From the NCBI RefSeq assembly GCF_900230215.1, contig NZ_LT907982.1, forward strand, positions 2,852,001 through 2,916,000: a DNA stretch of 64,000 bases. The letters are read 5' to 3'. The translations under genes and the position numbers were made by a program. Positions 37,502 to 52,617 of this stretch are shown piece after piece. Origin of the DNA: Jatrophihabitans sp. GAS493. Lineage in GTDB: Bacteria > Actinomycetota > Actinomycetes > Mycobacteriales > Jatrophihabitantaceae. Each line of letters opens with the position of its first letter. Position 1 is the stretch's first letter. The notes beneath the pieces are model-generated. The model was not told the origin of the DNA. It ran no database searches and saw nothing but the letters and a program-made list of their open reading frames with translations.

Positions 37502-40500
37502 GTGCACCTCAAGTCGCTGACACTGCGGGGCTTCAAGTCCTTCGCATCGGCCACCACGCTGCGTTTCGAGCCGGGCATCACCGCCGTCGTCGGACCCAAC
37601 GGCTCAGGTAAGAGCAACGTCGTCGACGCGATCGCGTGGGTACTCGGCGAGCAGGGCGCCAAGGCGCTACGCGGCGGCAAGATGGAGGACGTCATCTTCG
37701 CCGGCACCGCCGGTCGTGCGCCGCTCGGGCGCGCTGAGGTCACGCTCACCATCGACAACGCCGACGGCAAGCTGCCGATCGACTACACCGAAGTCTCGAT
37801 TACCCGGCGGATGTTCCGCGACGGTGCCAGCGAGTACGAGATCAACGGGGAATCGGCCCGCCTGCTCGACATCCAGGAACTGCTCTCCGACTCCGGCATC
37901 GGGCGTGAGATGCACGTCATCGTCGGCCAGGGGCAGCTCGACGCGGTGCTGCAGGCCCGGCCCGAAGACCGCCGCGGCTTCATCGAAGAGGCCGCCGGGG
38001 TACTCAAGCACCGCAAGCGCAAAGAGAAGGCCATCCGCAAGCTGGACGCGATGCAGGCCAACCTCACCCGACTGGGAGATCTCACCAGCGAGTTGCGCCG
38101 GCAGTTGAAGCCGCTGGGAAAGCAGGCCGAGATCGCCCGCCGCGCCGCCGGGGTCCAGGCCGAGCTGCGGGATTCGCGGCTGCGCCTGCTGGCCGACGAT
38201 CTGGCCACCCTGCGCGTCGAACTGGACCGGGAGGTGGCCGACGAGGAATCGATCCGGGCCCACCGGGGTCAGGTCGAGACCGACCTGGCCCAACTCCGGG
38301 GCCGCGAAACCGAGCTGGAGTCGGCGCTGGCCGCCGACGCGCCCCTGGTCACCCGTACGCAGGAGACCTGGTACCGGCTCTCGGCGCTGGAGGAGCGCTT
38401 CCGGGGCACCGCGTCGCTCGCGGCCGAACGAGCCCGGCACCTCGGAGCGGAGCCCGATCAGGATCGTCGGGGCCGCGACCCGGAGGCGATGGAGGCTGAC
38501 GCCGCTCGTGTCCGCGACGAGGAGTCGGGCCTGCAGTCCGAGCTGGACGCCGCCCGGGCCGCCCTCGCCGCCGAGGTGACAGATCGTCAGGAGCAGGAGC
38601 GGCAGCTCTCCGCCGCGGAGCAGGCGCTCGTCGTCGCCGCTCGCGCCGTCGCCGATCGACGCGAAGGACTGGCCCGCCTCACCGGTCAGGTCAATGCATT
38701 GCGGGCCCGTTCCACGGCCGCGGCCCAGGAGATCGAACGCCTCAACCTCGCCGCCGGTCAGGCCCGCGAGCGAGCGGAGCAGGCCCAGACCCAGCTGCAT
38801 CAGGTGCACGGCGAGGTCGGTGCGCTCGATGAGGGTGAGGTCGACCTGGACGAGCAGCACGAGAGCGCGGTCGCTGCGTTCGAGAAGATCGACGCCCGCG
38901 TCACCGAGCTGACCGAGGCATTCCGAACCGCTGAACGGGAGTCCTCAACCTGGACCACCCGCCGGGACGCGCTGGCTCTTGGCCTCAATCGCAAGGATGG
39001 CGCCGGGGCACTACTGGCCGCTGGATCCGAGCTGCCCGGAGTACTCGGATCGGTCGCCGCCCTGCTGAGCGTCGAGCACGGCCACGAAGCGGCGCTGGCG
39101 GCCGCGCTCGGAGTCGTCGCGGACGCCGTGGCCGTGAGCTCCGGGCACGACGCCACCTCCGCACTGGAGCTGCTGAAGAGCACCGACGCCGGTCGAGCCG
39201 GTCTGCTGATCGGTGGCCCCCTACCCAGCTCAGTGCCGAGCTCGACCACCGCGATCGACCGGTCGGGCTGGCCGGCCCTGCCCGACGGTGCCGTCTGGGC
39301 CAGTGATGTGGTCCGGGCGCCCGAGGCACTGCGTGCGGCGGTGGCCGAGGCGCTGCAGCTAGTGGCCGTCGTGCCGGATCTGCAGATGGCTCAGCGATTG
39401 GTCGCGGCGGCACCGGCCGTCCGTGCCGTGACGACGGCTGGAGATGTGCTCGGGACGACCTTCGCGATCGGCGGCTCGGCCTCGGCGCCGAGCGCCATCG
39501 AGATTCAGGCCGCCGTTGACGAGGCGGCCCAGAAAGCAGAAGAGGCGACCGCGGCCCACCTGCGCTTCGGCGCCGAACTGAACGACGCCCGGGCCGAACT
39601 CGACCGGGCGCGGAGCGCGGTGCAGACGGCGCTGGCCGCCCTGAACGAATCGGATGCCCGGCTGTCTGCGGTGGCCGAGACGCTGGCGGAACTCGGACAG
39701 CGCGAACGGTCGGCCATCGCCGAGGCTGAGCGGCTGGACCACGCGCGTTACGAGGCCGAGCAGGCCCGCGACCGCGACCTCGCCGGTCTCTCCGAACTCG
39801 AGGAGCGGCTGGAGGCAGCTGAGCACGTCCCTGACGACTCCGACGACCTCGGTACCGACACCCGCGACCAGTTGCGCGGCGCCGTCGCCGCCGCCCGTCA
39901 GCGCGAGATGGAGGCCCGGCTGAGCGTGCGCACCGGCGAGGAGCGGGTACGCGCGCTGAGCGGCCGCGCCGACCAGTTGATGCGGGCGGCCGAAGTGGAG
40001 CGCGCTGCGCGGATCCGGCAGCAGGAAGCAAGAGTGGCCCGGGCTCGCGGCGCGGTCATCGCGCGGGCCGTCCACGAGGGCGCGGAGCAGGCCCTGGCTA
40101 AAGTTGTTAGCTCGGTCGCTCAGGCCCAGCGCGAGCGCGACGAGGTACAGCAGGCCCGAGTCGTACGCGAGGGCGAGTTGCTCGCCCTGCGCGGTCGCAG
40201 CCGCCAGCTCGACGAGCAGCTGAATCAGCTCACCAACGCGGTGCACCGGGACGAGATCGCCCGCGCTGAGCAGCGTCTGCGCATCGAGCAACTGGAGACC
40301 CGTGCCGTCGAGGAGTACGGCGTCGAGGTGCACGACCTGATCGCTGAGTACGGGCCGGATCAGCCGACGCCGCCGAGCTCGCTGGAGATGGCTGAGTACG
40401 AGTTGGCCGCCGAGCGGGGCGAGGAGGTCGCCGCACCCCAGCCGTCGCCGTTCCACCGGCCAACCCAGGAGAAGCGGGCGGCTCGGGCCGATCGGGAGCT

Positions 40501-41131
40501 GGCCCTACTCGGCAAGGTGAACCCGCTGGCGCTGGAGGAGTTCGCCGCGCTCGAGGAGCGCCACCAGTTCCTGGCGACCCAGCTCGAGGACCTGAAGGCG
40601 ACCCGTCGGGATCTGCTAACCGTGGTGAAGGAGGTGGACGACCGCATTCTGGAGGTCTTCACCAGCGCCTACCACGACGTCGCCCGCGAGTTCGAGGTCG
40701 TCTTCGCAACGCTCTTCCCCGGTGGGGAGGGGCGACTGATCCTCACCGAGCCCGACGACATGCTGCTCACCGGCATCGACATCGAAGCGCGCCCGCCCGG
40801 CAAGAAGGTGAAGCGCCTGTCGCTGCTCTCCGGTGGTGAGCGGTCGCTGACCGCGGTGGCGCTGCTGGTAGCGATCTTCCGGGCCCGTCCTAGTCCGTTC
40901 TATGTCATGGACGAGATCGAGGCGGCCCTGGACGACGTGAACCTCGGTCGCCTGATCGCCCTCATCGGCGAGCTGCGGGCCAGCAGCCAGATCATCATCA
41001 TCACGCATCAGAAGCGCACGATGGAGGTGGCGGATGCTCTCTACGGAGTCACCATGCGCGGCGACGGAATCACCCAGGTGATCAGCCAACGTCTGCATGA
41101 CTCGGACCGGGTGAGCGTCGGCGCCTCCTAA
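37502..41131 (+). CDS. smc: Chromosome segregation protein SMC
   Basis: 1209-residue ATPase that forms the condensin ring with ScpA and ScpB. The head starts HLKSLTLRGFKSFA with Walker A GPNGSGKSN (31-39) and the Q-loop region IVGQGQLDAVLQARPEDRRGFIEEAAG. Two long coiled-coil arms flank a hinge at about residues 503-660. The C-terminal head carries the ABC signature LLSGGERSLTAVALL (about 1107) and Walker B FYVMDEIEAALDDVN. The start is GTG 37502 with AGGAG at 37493-37497. scpA and scpB are not in the window. Confidence 0.98.
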   Translation: MHLKSLTLRGFKSFASATTLRFEPGITAVVGPNGSGKSNVVDAIAWVLGEQGAKALRGGKMEDVIFAGTAGRAPLGRAEVTLTIDNADGKLPIDYTEVSITRRMFRDGASEYEINGESARLLDIQELLSDSGIGREMHVIVGQGQLDAVLQARPEDRRGFIEEAAGVLKHRKRKEKAIRKLDAMQANLTRLGDLTSELRRQLKPLGKQAEIARRAAGVQAELRDSRLRLLADDLATLRVELDREVADEESIRAHRGQVETDLAQLRGRETELESALAADAPLVTRTQETWYRLSALEERFRGTASLAAERARHLGAEPDQDRRGRDPEAMEADAARVRDEESGLQSELDAARAALAAEVTDRQEQERQLSAAEQALVVAARAVADRREGLARLTGQVNALRARSTAAAQEIERLNLAAGQARERAEQAQTQLHQVHGEVGALDEGEVDLDEQHESAVAAFEKIDARVTELTEAFRTAERESSTWTTRRDALALGLNRKDGAGALLAAGSELPGVLGSVAALLSVEHGHEAALAAALGVVADAVAVSSGHDATSALELLKSTDAGRAGLLIGGPLPSSVPSSTTAIDRSGWPALPDGAVWASDVVRAPEALRAAVAEALQLVAVVPDLQMAQRLVAAAPAVRAVTTAGDVLGTTFAIGGSASAPSAIEIQAAVDEAAQKAEEATAAHLRFGAELNDARAELDRARSAVQTALAALNESDARLSAVAETLAELGQRERSAIAEAERLDHARYEAEQARDRDLAGLSELEERLEAAEHVPDDSDDLGTDTRDQLRGAVAAARQREMEARLSVRTGEERVRALSGRADQLMRAAEVERAARIRQQEARVARARGAVIARAVHEGAEQALAKVVSSVAQAQRERDEVQQARVVREGELLALRGRSRQLDEQLNQLTNAVHRDEIARAEQRLRIEQLETRAVEEYGVEVHDLIAEYGPDQPTPPSSLEMAEYELAAERGEEVAAPQPSPFHRPTQEKRAARADRELALLGKVNPLALEEFAALEERHQFLATQLEDLKATRRDLLTVVKEVDDRILEVFTSAYHDVAREFEVVFATLFPGGEGRLILTEPDDMLLTGIDIEARPPGKKVKRLSLLSGGERSLTAVALLVAIFRARPSPFYVMDEIEAALDDVNLGRLIALIGELRASSQIIIITHQKRTMEVADALYGVTMRGDGITQVISQRLHDSDRVSVGAS

Positions 41132-41196
41132 CGCCGATCTGACCGGATCTGCGTCACAGCCGGTAGCGATTTCAGCAAGCTCATAGGTCTTTCGCT

Positions 41197-41202
41197 TAGG
41201 GT
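41197..41202 (+). promoter_or_regulatory. Candidate -10 box for leaderless L,D-transpeptidase transcript
   Basis: TAGGGT fits TANNNT and lies six bases before GTG 41209, with no ribosome-binding site in between. No clear -35. Confidence 0.35.
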
Positions 41203-41208
41203 GGTGCT

Positions 41209-42204
41209 GTGACTTCTCTTCGACTGCGCCACCGGCGCCGCCTGCTCATCTCGGTTTCGATCGCCGCCGCTGTGGCTCTCCTGGCCACCGGCTGCACTTC
41301 ATCGAAGTCGGACAACAACGCCGCGGCGCAGACGACCGGTACCACCGACTCGGCCTCCACCTCTGCGGCGAGCGCCACCCCGACTCCGGCCCCGACGGCA
41401 ACGCCGACCCCGGCCGGCAAGCCGGTGCACATCTCCTCGGTCGAGTCCGATGGATCGGTCTGGGGTGTCGGCATGCCGATCATCCTCAAGTTCAACGTCG
41501 CCCCCAAGACGTCGACCGACTTCCTGAAAGCCACCACGGTCACCGTGAACGGGCAGCCGGCCAACGGCGCCTGGTACTTCGAGGACTCCTCGTCCTTCCC
41601 CGGCACCGTGATGGAGGCGCACTACCGTCCGAAGACCTACTGGCCGGCCAACGCCAGGATCGTCATGACGGCGAATACCAAGGACGTGAGCGCCGGTGCC
41701 GGGCTCTACTTCGACGACAACTTCAGCCTCTCGATGGCAACCAGCGATGCGCGCATCGGCGTCGTGGACGCCGTCAGCCTGCAGATGACGGTCACTCTCA
41801 ACGGGGCGCGATGGGGCACCTTCCCGGTCTCGCTCGGCTCGGAGAAGACACCCACGCAGAACGGCACGAAGGTGATCATGGAGAAGGGCGCCGTGGTCCG
41901 CATGACCGGCCCCGGCTACGACGAGTGCTGCGTCAAATGGACTCAGCGACTCACCTACGGCGGCGAGTATCTGCATGCGGCTCCGTGGAACACCAAGAAC
42001 CTCGGCAAGCGCAGCACCTCCAACGGATGCACCAACCTCTCGACCGACAACGCCAAGAAGCTCTATAGCTTCCTGCAGCAGGGCGACCCGATTCAGTACC
42101 CGAACGCCAACGGCCCGGCGATGAAGATCGGTGACGGCTACGGCGACTGGAACGTGCCGTGGCCGGTCTACTCGGCCGGTGGCGCCCTCCTCACGCACAC
42201 CTGA
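41209..42204 (+). CDS. L,D-transpeptidase lipoprotein
   Basis: 331 residues. The N-terminus is a lipoprotein signal with lipobox LATGC (Cys29), then a Ser/Thr/Pro linker, an Ig-like domain (about 72-175) and the YkuD catalytic domain. His256 is in GGEYLHAAPWN, and the catalytic Cys274 in STSNGCTNLS. The usual SHGC of this family reads SNGC here. A CC pair (240-241) is also present in the domain. Such enzymes form 3-3 peptidoglycan cross-links in actinobacteria, resembling the mycobacterial Ldt proteins. It stands between smc and ftsY on the same strand. Confidence 0.88.
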   Translation: MTSLRLRHRRRLLISVSIAAAVALLATGCTSSKSDNNAAAQTTGTTDSASTSAASATPTPAPTATPTPAGKPVHISSVESDGSVWGVGMPIILKFNVAPKTSTDFLKATTVTVNGQPANGAWYFEDSSSFPGTVMEAHYRPKTYWPANARIVMTANTKDVSAGAGLYFDDNFSLSMATSDARIGVVDAVSLQMTVTLNGARWGTFPVSLGSEKTPTQNGTKVIMEKGAVVRMTGPGYDECCVKWTQRLTYGGEYLHAAPWNTKNLGKRSTSNGCTNLSTDNAKKLYSFLQQGDPIQYPNANGPAMKIGDGYGDWNVPWPVYSAGGALLTHT

Positions 42205-42289
42205 GCGAGCGGCGCGGCTCGTACCGCAGGGTCGAGTCGAGCGCGCCGAAATGTACTAGCGGCAAGGGACGGTCACGGCGACTGGAAGA

Positions 42290-43513
42290 ATGGTCGCCGT
42301 GACCTACCTGTGGATCTCTCTGGCCATCGTCCTGCTCGCCGTGGTGGCGGTGGCGACGTTTCTCGCAGTCCGCGGACGACGCGGGTCGGCGGTACCGCCG
42401 CCGGCGCCGGGGGTCGACTACCGACCAGGGGTCGGTGACGACGCCGAGGAGCCGAGGGATGCTCCGAAACGGTCGATCACCACGATCGCCAATCTGCCGG
42501 ACCTCGATGTTCCTACCGCACCGCCGGCCACTCCCGTCCCCGCCGTACCGCCGGTTACCGCCGCGCCCGAGCTCGATGTCCCGGAGGAGACCGGTGGGCG
42601 CCTGCTTCGGCTCCGTTCTCGTCTGGCCCGGTCGCAGAGCTCGCTCGGGCGGGGTCTGCTCTCGGTACTCTCTCGGGAGAATCTCGACGACGACGCGTGG
42701 GATGAGATAGAAGAGTCGCTGCTGATGGCCGACGTGGGCGTGGCGGCGACCACGGAGATCGTCGATCATCTCAAGACCCGCACCAAGGTGCTCGGCACGC
42801 GTAGCCAGGGTGAGCTCAGGGCGCTGCTGGCCGAGGAACTGGTGACTGCGCTGCAGCCGGAGCTTGATCGGTCTTTGAAGACGACTCCACACGCCGATCG
42901 TCCGGCGGTGCTGATGGTAGTGGGGGTCAACGGCACCGGGAAGACGACGACCTGCGGAAAGTTGGCACGCGTGCTGGTGGCCGATGGCCGTTCGGTCCTG
43001 CTGGGCGCCGCCGACACTTTCCGCGCCGCGGCCAGCGAGCAGTTGGCGACCTGGGGGGACCGCGTCGGCGCCCGCACAGTACGTGGCCCCGAGGCGGCCG
43101 ACCCGGCCAGTGTCGCCTTCGACGCGCTGAAGCAGGGCACCGAGGCGAGGGTCGACACCGTGCTGATCGACACCGCTGGCCGGCTGCATACCAAGGTCGG
43201 GCTGATGGACGAGCTCGGCAAGCTCAAGCGGGTCCTGGAGCGGCAGGCGCCGGTGGACGAGACCCTGCTCGTCCTTGACGCCACCACCGGGCAGAACGGG
43301 CTCACTCAGGCGAAGGTCTTCACCGAGGTCGTCGATGTCACCGGGATCGTGCTGACCAAGCTGGACGGCACGGCCAAGGGCGGAATTGTGATCAGCGTGC
43401 AGCGGGCCCTGGGGGTGCCGGTCAAGTTGATCGGGCTAGGGGAGGGGCCGGACGACCTGGCCCCATTCGACCCCGAACAGTTCGTCGACGCTCTACTTGG
43501 CGAAACCCTTTAG
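42290..43513 (+). CDS. ftsY: Signal recognition particle receptor FtsY
   Basis: Docks SRP-ribosome complexes at the membrane for co-translational insertion. 407 residues: an N-terminal membrane helix (YLWISLAIVLLAVVAVATFL), an acidic/proline linker to about 100, the N domain, then the NG GTPase with G1 GVNGTGKTTTCGKLA, DTFRAAASEQL, G3 DTAGRLHTK and G4 TKLDGTAKGG. Unlike E. coli FtsY it has a true membrane anchor, as in other actinobacteria. The neighbours smc and amtB match the mycobacterial order. Confidence 0.97.
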   Translation: MVAVTYLWISLAIVLLAVVAVATFLAVRGRRGSAVPPPAPGVDYRPGVGDDAEEPRDAPKRSITTIANLPDLDVPTAPPATPVPAVPPVTAAPELDVPEETGGRLLRLRSRLARSQSSLGRGLLSVLSRENLDDDAWDEIEESLLMADVGVAATTEIVDHLKTRTKVLGTRSQGELRALLAEELVTALQPELDRSLKTTPHADRPAVLMVVGVNGTGKTTTCGKLARVLVADGRSVLLGAADTFRAAASEQLATWGDRVGARTVRGPEAADPASVAFDALKQGTEARVDTVLIDTAGRLHTKVGLMDELGKLKRVLERQAPVDETLLVLDATTGQNGLTQAKVFTEVVDVTGIVLTKLDGTAKGGIVISVQRALGVPVKLIGLGEGPDDLAPFDPEQFVDALLGETL

Positions 43514-43671
43514 CTTCGAATTCAAATCCCGACTCGCCGGTATGGTCACGCACCCGCCGAGCGCCGGAACTACGGGCTTGACGACACAGATGAACCTCTC
43601 GGCTACACACTGAAGCCAAAGCGGCGATATGCGTTATTTGTGAACAGTGTCGTACGCCACCCGGGCACTCG

Positions 43672-43687
43672 GTTACACGGACGAAAC
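43672..43687. promoter_or_regulatory. GlnR-type nitrogen-control box upstream of amtB
   Basis: GTTAC (43672-43676), six bases, GAAAC (43683-43687) exactly fits the actinobacterial GlnR half-site pair. It lies 100 bases before the amtB start, in a 273-base gap (43514-43786) with no other gene. A weaker second pair (TGAAC … GTAC, 43641-43655) lies just upstream with spacing one base short. Confidence 0.72.
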
Positions 43688-43786
43688 GTAGCGGTGCGCG
43701 TTCCTTAACAGGCGAGCAAGACCCTTTGGCAAGCGCGCACTTCTGCGCGTCAATCCATTCTTCAACGGACCCAAGGGAGAGCCCCT

Positions 43787-45507
<1,721 letters not shown>

Positions 45508-45512
45508 TAACG

Positions 45513-47831
45513 GTGACATCGTCTCACTCCGATAATGGTCTGAGTGGAGTCCGGGCTGGCGTTCTACGCCAGCCCGGACTTGTCGGTGAGCCCCTCCGGG
45601 ACGCACTGACCTCGGGCTACGACCACTGGCTGGCCGAGCTCTGCGCTCCGCTGGCGAGCAAGTCGAACGTCGCGCTGGTCGCGGTGGGCGGGCTGGGCCG
45701 GCGCGACCTGGCTCCGTACTCCGACCTCGACCTGGTGCTCCTCTACGAGGGGAAGCTCGCCGACGTGGCCGCCTTGGCCGACGGCATCTGGTACCCGATC
45801 TGGGACAGCGGCGTCAGCCTCGACCACTCAGTGCGCACCGTCGACCAGGCAGTCGGCGTGGCCCGTGACGACCTCAAAGCGCTGCTCGGCCTGCTCGACA
45901 TGCGACACATCGCCGGCGACCCCGGTCTGGCCGGCACGCTGCGCGAGCGGGTACTTGAGTTCTGGCGCGCCAACGTGCACAAACGGGCCGACGAACTGCA
46001 TGAGCTCTCCAAGCAGCGCTGGCAGATCAGTGGTGACGCCGCGTTCCTGCTGGAGCCGAACCTGAAGGACTCGCGGGGCGGCCTGCGTGACGCCCAGTCG
46101 CTGCGCGCCCTGGCCCTGGCTCAAGTGGTCGACTACCCGGCCGACGTGCGAGCCGCGCAGTCCACGCTGCTGGACGTCCGCGGCGAGCTGCAGAGATTGA
46201 CCCAGCAGGACAACGACATTCTCCGCCAGCAGGAGCAACCGACCATCGCCAAGGCGCTCGGCGGCGACGACTCCGACATGGTGCTACGCATGGTCAACGA
46301 ATCCGCCCGAACCATCGACCGGGCGCTCGACCGGGCCTGGCGCCGAGTGGTGGCGCAGCGACCGCCCAGTCTGGTGACCTCGGCTCGCCGGCTGCTGCGC
46401 GGACCCTTCAGCGTCGCCCCGGAGCGGGAGCCGCTGGCCAAGGACCTGGTCTCGCAGGGGGGAGAGGTCGTGCTGGCCCGGGACGCAGACCCCTGGGCTG
46501 ACCCGCTGCTCATCCTGAGAGCGGCCCGCGCCTCGGCCGAGAACGACCTCCCGCTGGCGCCATTTGCATTGGAACGGCTGGCGTCGGAATCCGCTCCGCT
46601 CCCGCGCCCCTGGCCGAAGGCCGCGCTGGATGACTTCGTCTCGGTCCTCAGCGCCGGCCGTCGAGGAGTCGCCGTGCTGGAGGCGCTCGACCAGGCGGGA
46701 CTGCTGACCGGCCTCATCCCTGAGTGGGATGCCGTCCGTTTCCGGGCGCAGCACAACCCGGTGCACCGGTACACGGTCGATCGCCACCTCACCGAGACCG
46801 CGTCCCAGGCCTCGATGCTGACTCAGCGCGTTTCGCGGCCCGACCTGCTGCTTCTCGGCGCACTACTGCACGACATCGGCAAGGGCTTCCCGGGCGGTGA
46901 TCACTCCGAGGTGGGCGCGGTGATCGCCGAGCGGATCGCCAATCGGATGGGGCTGAGCTACGGAGACTCGGCGACGGTGACGGCGCTGGTGCGGCATCAC
47001 CTGCTGCTACCGAATACGGCAACCCGCCGCGACCTGGAGGACCCGGTGACCGTCGCAACGGTGGCCGAGGCCGTCTCCGGCTCGGGGGAGCTGCTCGATC
47101 TGCTGCATGCGCTCACCATCTCCGACGCGCTGGCCACCGGACCAGCCGTCTGGGGCGACTGGAAGTCGGGGCTGGTCAACGACCTGGTGGCCCGTACCCA
47201 CGCCATGCTCGGTGGCGCGACCCAGCGACTGGAGCATGTTCTCGACGACCGCGGGACGAAGCTGGCGACGGCCGGTGTGCTGGCCGTTCAGGTGCTGGAT
47301 GAGGAGGTGCTGGTCGCCGCTCCGGACTCACTCGGCGTGCTGTCGAAGGCGGCCGGTGTGCTGGCCCTGCACTCGCTGGACGTTCGTTCGGCCTCGATTC
47401 ATACCCAGGACGGCATGGCGGTGAACACCTTCGTCGTCGTGCCTCGCTTCGGTTCGGTTCCGGAGGCCGCCATCGTGCGGGGAGATCTGGCCCGGGCGTT
47501 GGAGGGCACGCTGGGGCTCGCCGACCGGCTCAGCGCCAAGGAGCGGGCCTACCGGCGCCGGGACGACTCCGCCGATGAGCCACCGCGCATCTATTGGTTC
47601 GACGATGCCGCCACCGACGCAACCGTTCTCGAGATCAGGACCCGGGACGCGATCGGACTGCTGTATCGGGTCACGTCCACCCTGGAACGGTTCGGCGTCG
47701 ACATCCGGTCGGCCCGTCTCTCCTCCCTCGGCGGAGCGGTGGTGGACGCGTTCTACGTCACCGATCCGGACGGCAATCGGATCGCCGAGGCGAATCGGCG
47801 CCCGATCGAAGAGGCCCTGCTTTCGGTCTAG
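45513..47831 (+). CDS. glnD: PII uridylyl/adenylyltransferase GlnD
   Basis: Modifies and demodifies PII in response to glutamine. 772 residues: nucleotidyltransferase motif GGLGRRDLAPYSDLDLVLL (59-77, metal Asp71/Asp73), GlnD helical stretch LKDSRGGLRDAQSL, HD hydrolase motif LLHDIGKGFPGGDHSE (about 450), and two ACT domains at the C-terminus, the last being EIRTRDAIGLLYRVTSTLERFGVDI. The start GTG 45513 lies just after the glnK stop. In actinobacteria the homologue acts as an adenylyltransferase. Confidence 0.95.
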   Translation: MTSSHSDNGLSGVRAGVLRQPGLVGEPLRDALTSGYDHWLAELCAPLASKSNVALVAVGGLGRRDLAPYSDLDLVLLYEGKLADVAALADGIWYPIWDSGVSLDHSVRTVDQAVGVARDDLKALLGLLDMRHIAGDPGLAGTLRERVLEFWRANVHKRADELHELSKQRWQISGDAAFLLEPNLKDSRGGLRDAQSLRALALAQVVDYPADVRAAQSTLLDVRGELQRLTQQDNDILRQQEQPTIAKALGGDDSDMVLRMVNESARTIDRALDRAWRRVVAQRPPSLVTSARRLLRGPFSVAPEREPLAKDLVSQGGEVVLARDADPWADPLLILRAARASAENDLPLAPFALERLASESAPLPRPWPKAALDDFVSVLSAGRRGVAVLEALDQAGLLTGLIPEWDAVRFRAQHNPVHRYTVDRHLTETASQASMLTQRVSRPDLLLLGALLHDIGKGFPGGDHSEVGAVIAERIANRMGLSYGDSATVTALVRHHLLLPNTATRRDLEDPVTVATVAEAVSGSGELLDLLHALTISDALATGPAVWGDWKSGLVNDLVARTHAMLGGATQRLEHVLDDRGTKLATAGVLAVQVLDEEVLVAAPDSLGVLSKAAGVLALHSLDVRSASIHTQDGMAVNTFVVVPRFGSVPEAAIVRGDLARALEGTLGLADRLSAKERAYRRRDDSADEPPRIYWFDDAATDATVLEIRTRDAIGLLYRVTSTLERFGVDIRSARLSSLGGAVVDAFYVTDPDGNRIAEANRRPIEEALLSV

Positions 47832-47894
47832 TTCGTACGGGGATCTTTGATATTCCGCACAGGCGCACCCGCGCACGTGTGCACTGGCAAACGG

Positions 47895-47900
47895 TAATCT
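47895..47900 (+). promoter_or_regulatory. Candidate -10 box upstream of gltB
   Basis: TAATCT fits TANNNT about 75 bases before the gltB start in the 144-base gap after glnD. No convincing -35 or GlnR box was seen in this gap. Confidence 0.3.
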
Positions 47901-47975
47901 GTATGCAGCTCACCGCTCTTCCGGGCCGACGTCGTCCCGCTGCCTGTCCCGCACGACTCCCGGAGGCCAGTGGAT

Positions 47976-52532
<4,557 letters not shown>

Positions 52533-52604
52533 GCCAACGGCCGTGCGCGGGTGCGAAATGCAAAAAACGCTTCCGGTCGGTCGGGAGATCGGCGCAAAAC
52601 CCCG

Positions 52605-52610
52605 TAGTCT
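52605..52610 (+). promoter_or_regulatory. Candidate -10 box for leaderless pyk transcript
   Basis: TAGTCT lies seven bases before GTG 52618, in the 85-base gap after gltB. No ribosome-binding site precedes the start, so transcription may begin at the start codon. Confidence 0.45.
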
Positions 52611-52617
52611 GTTTGAT

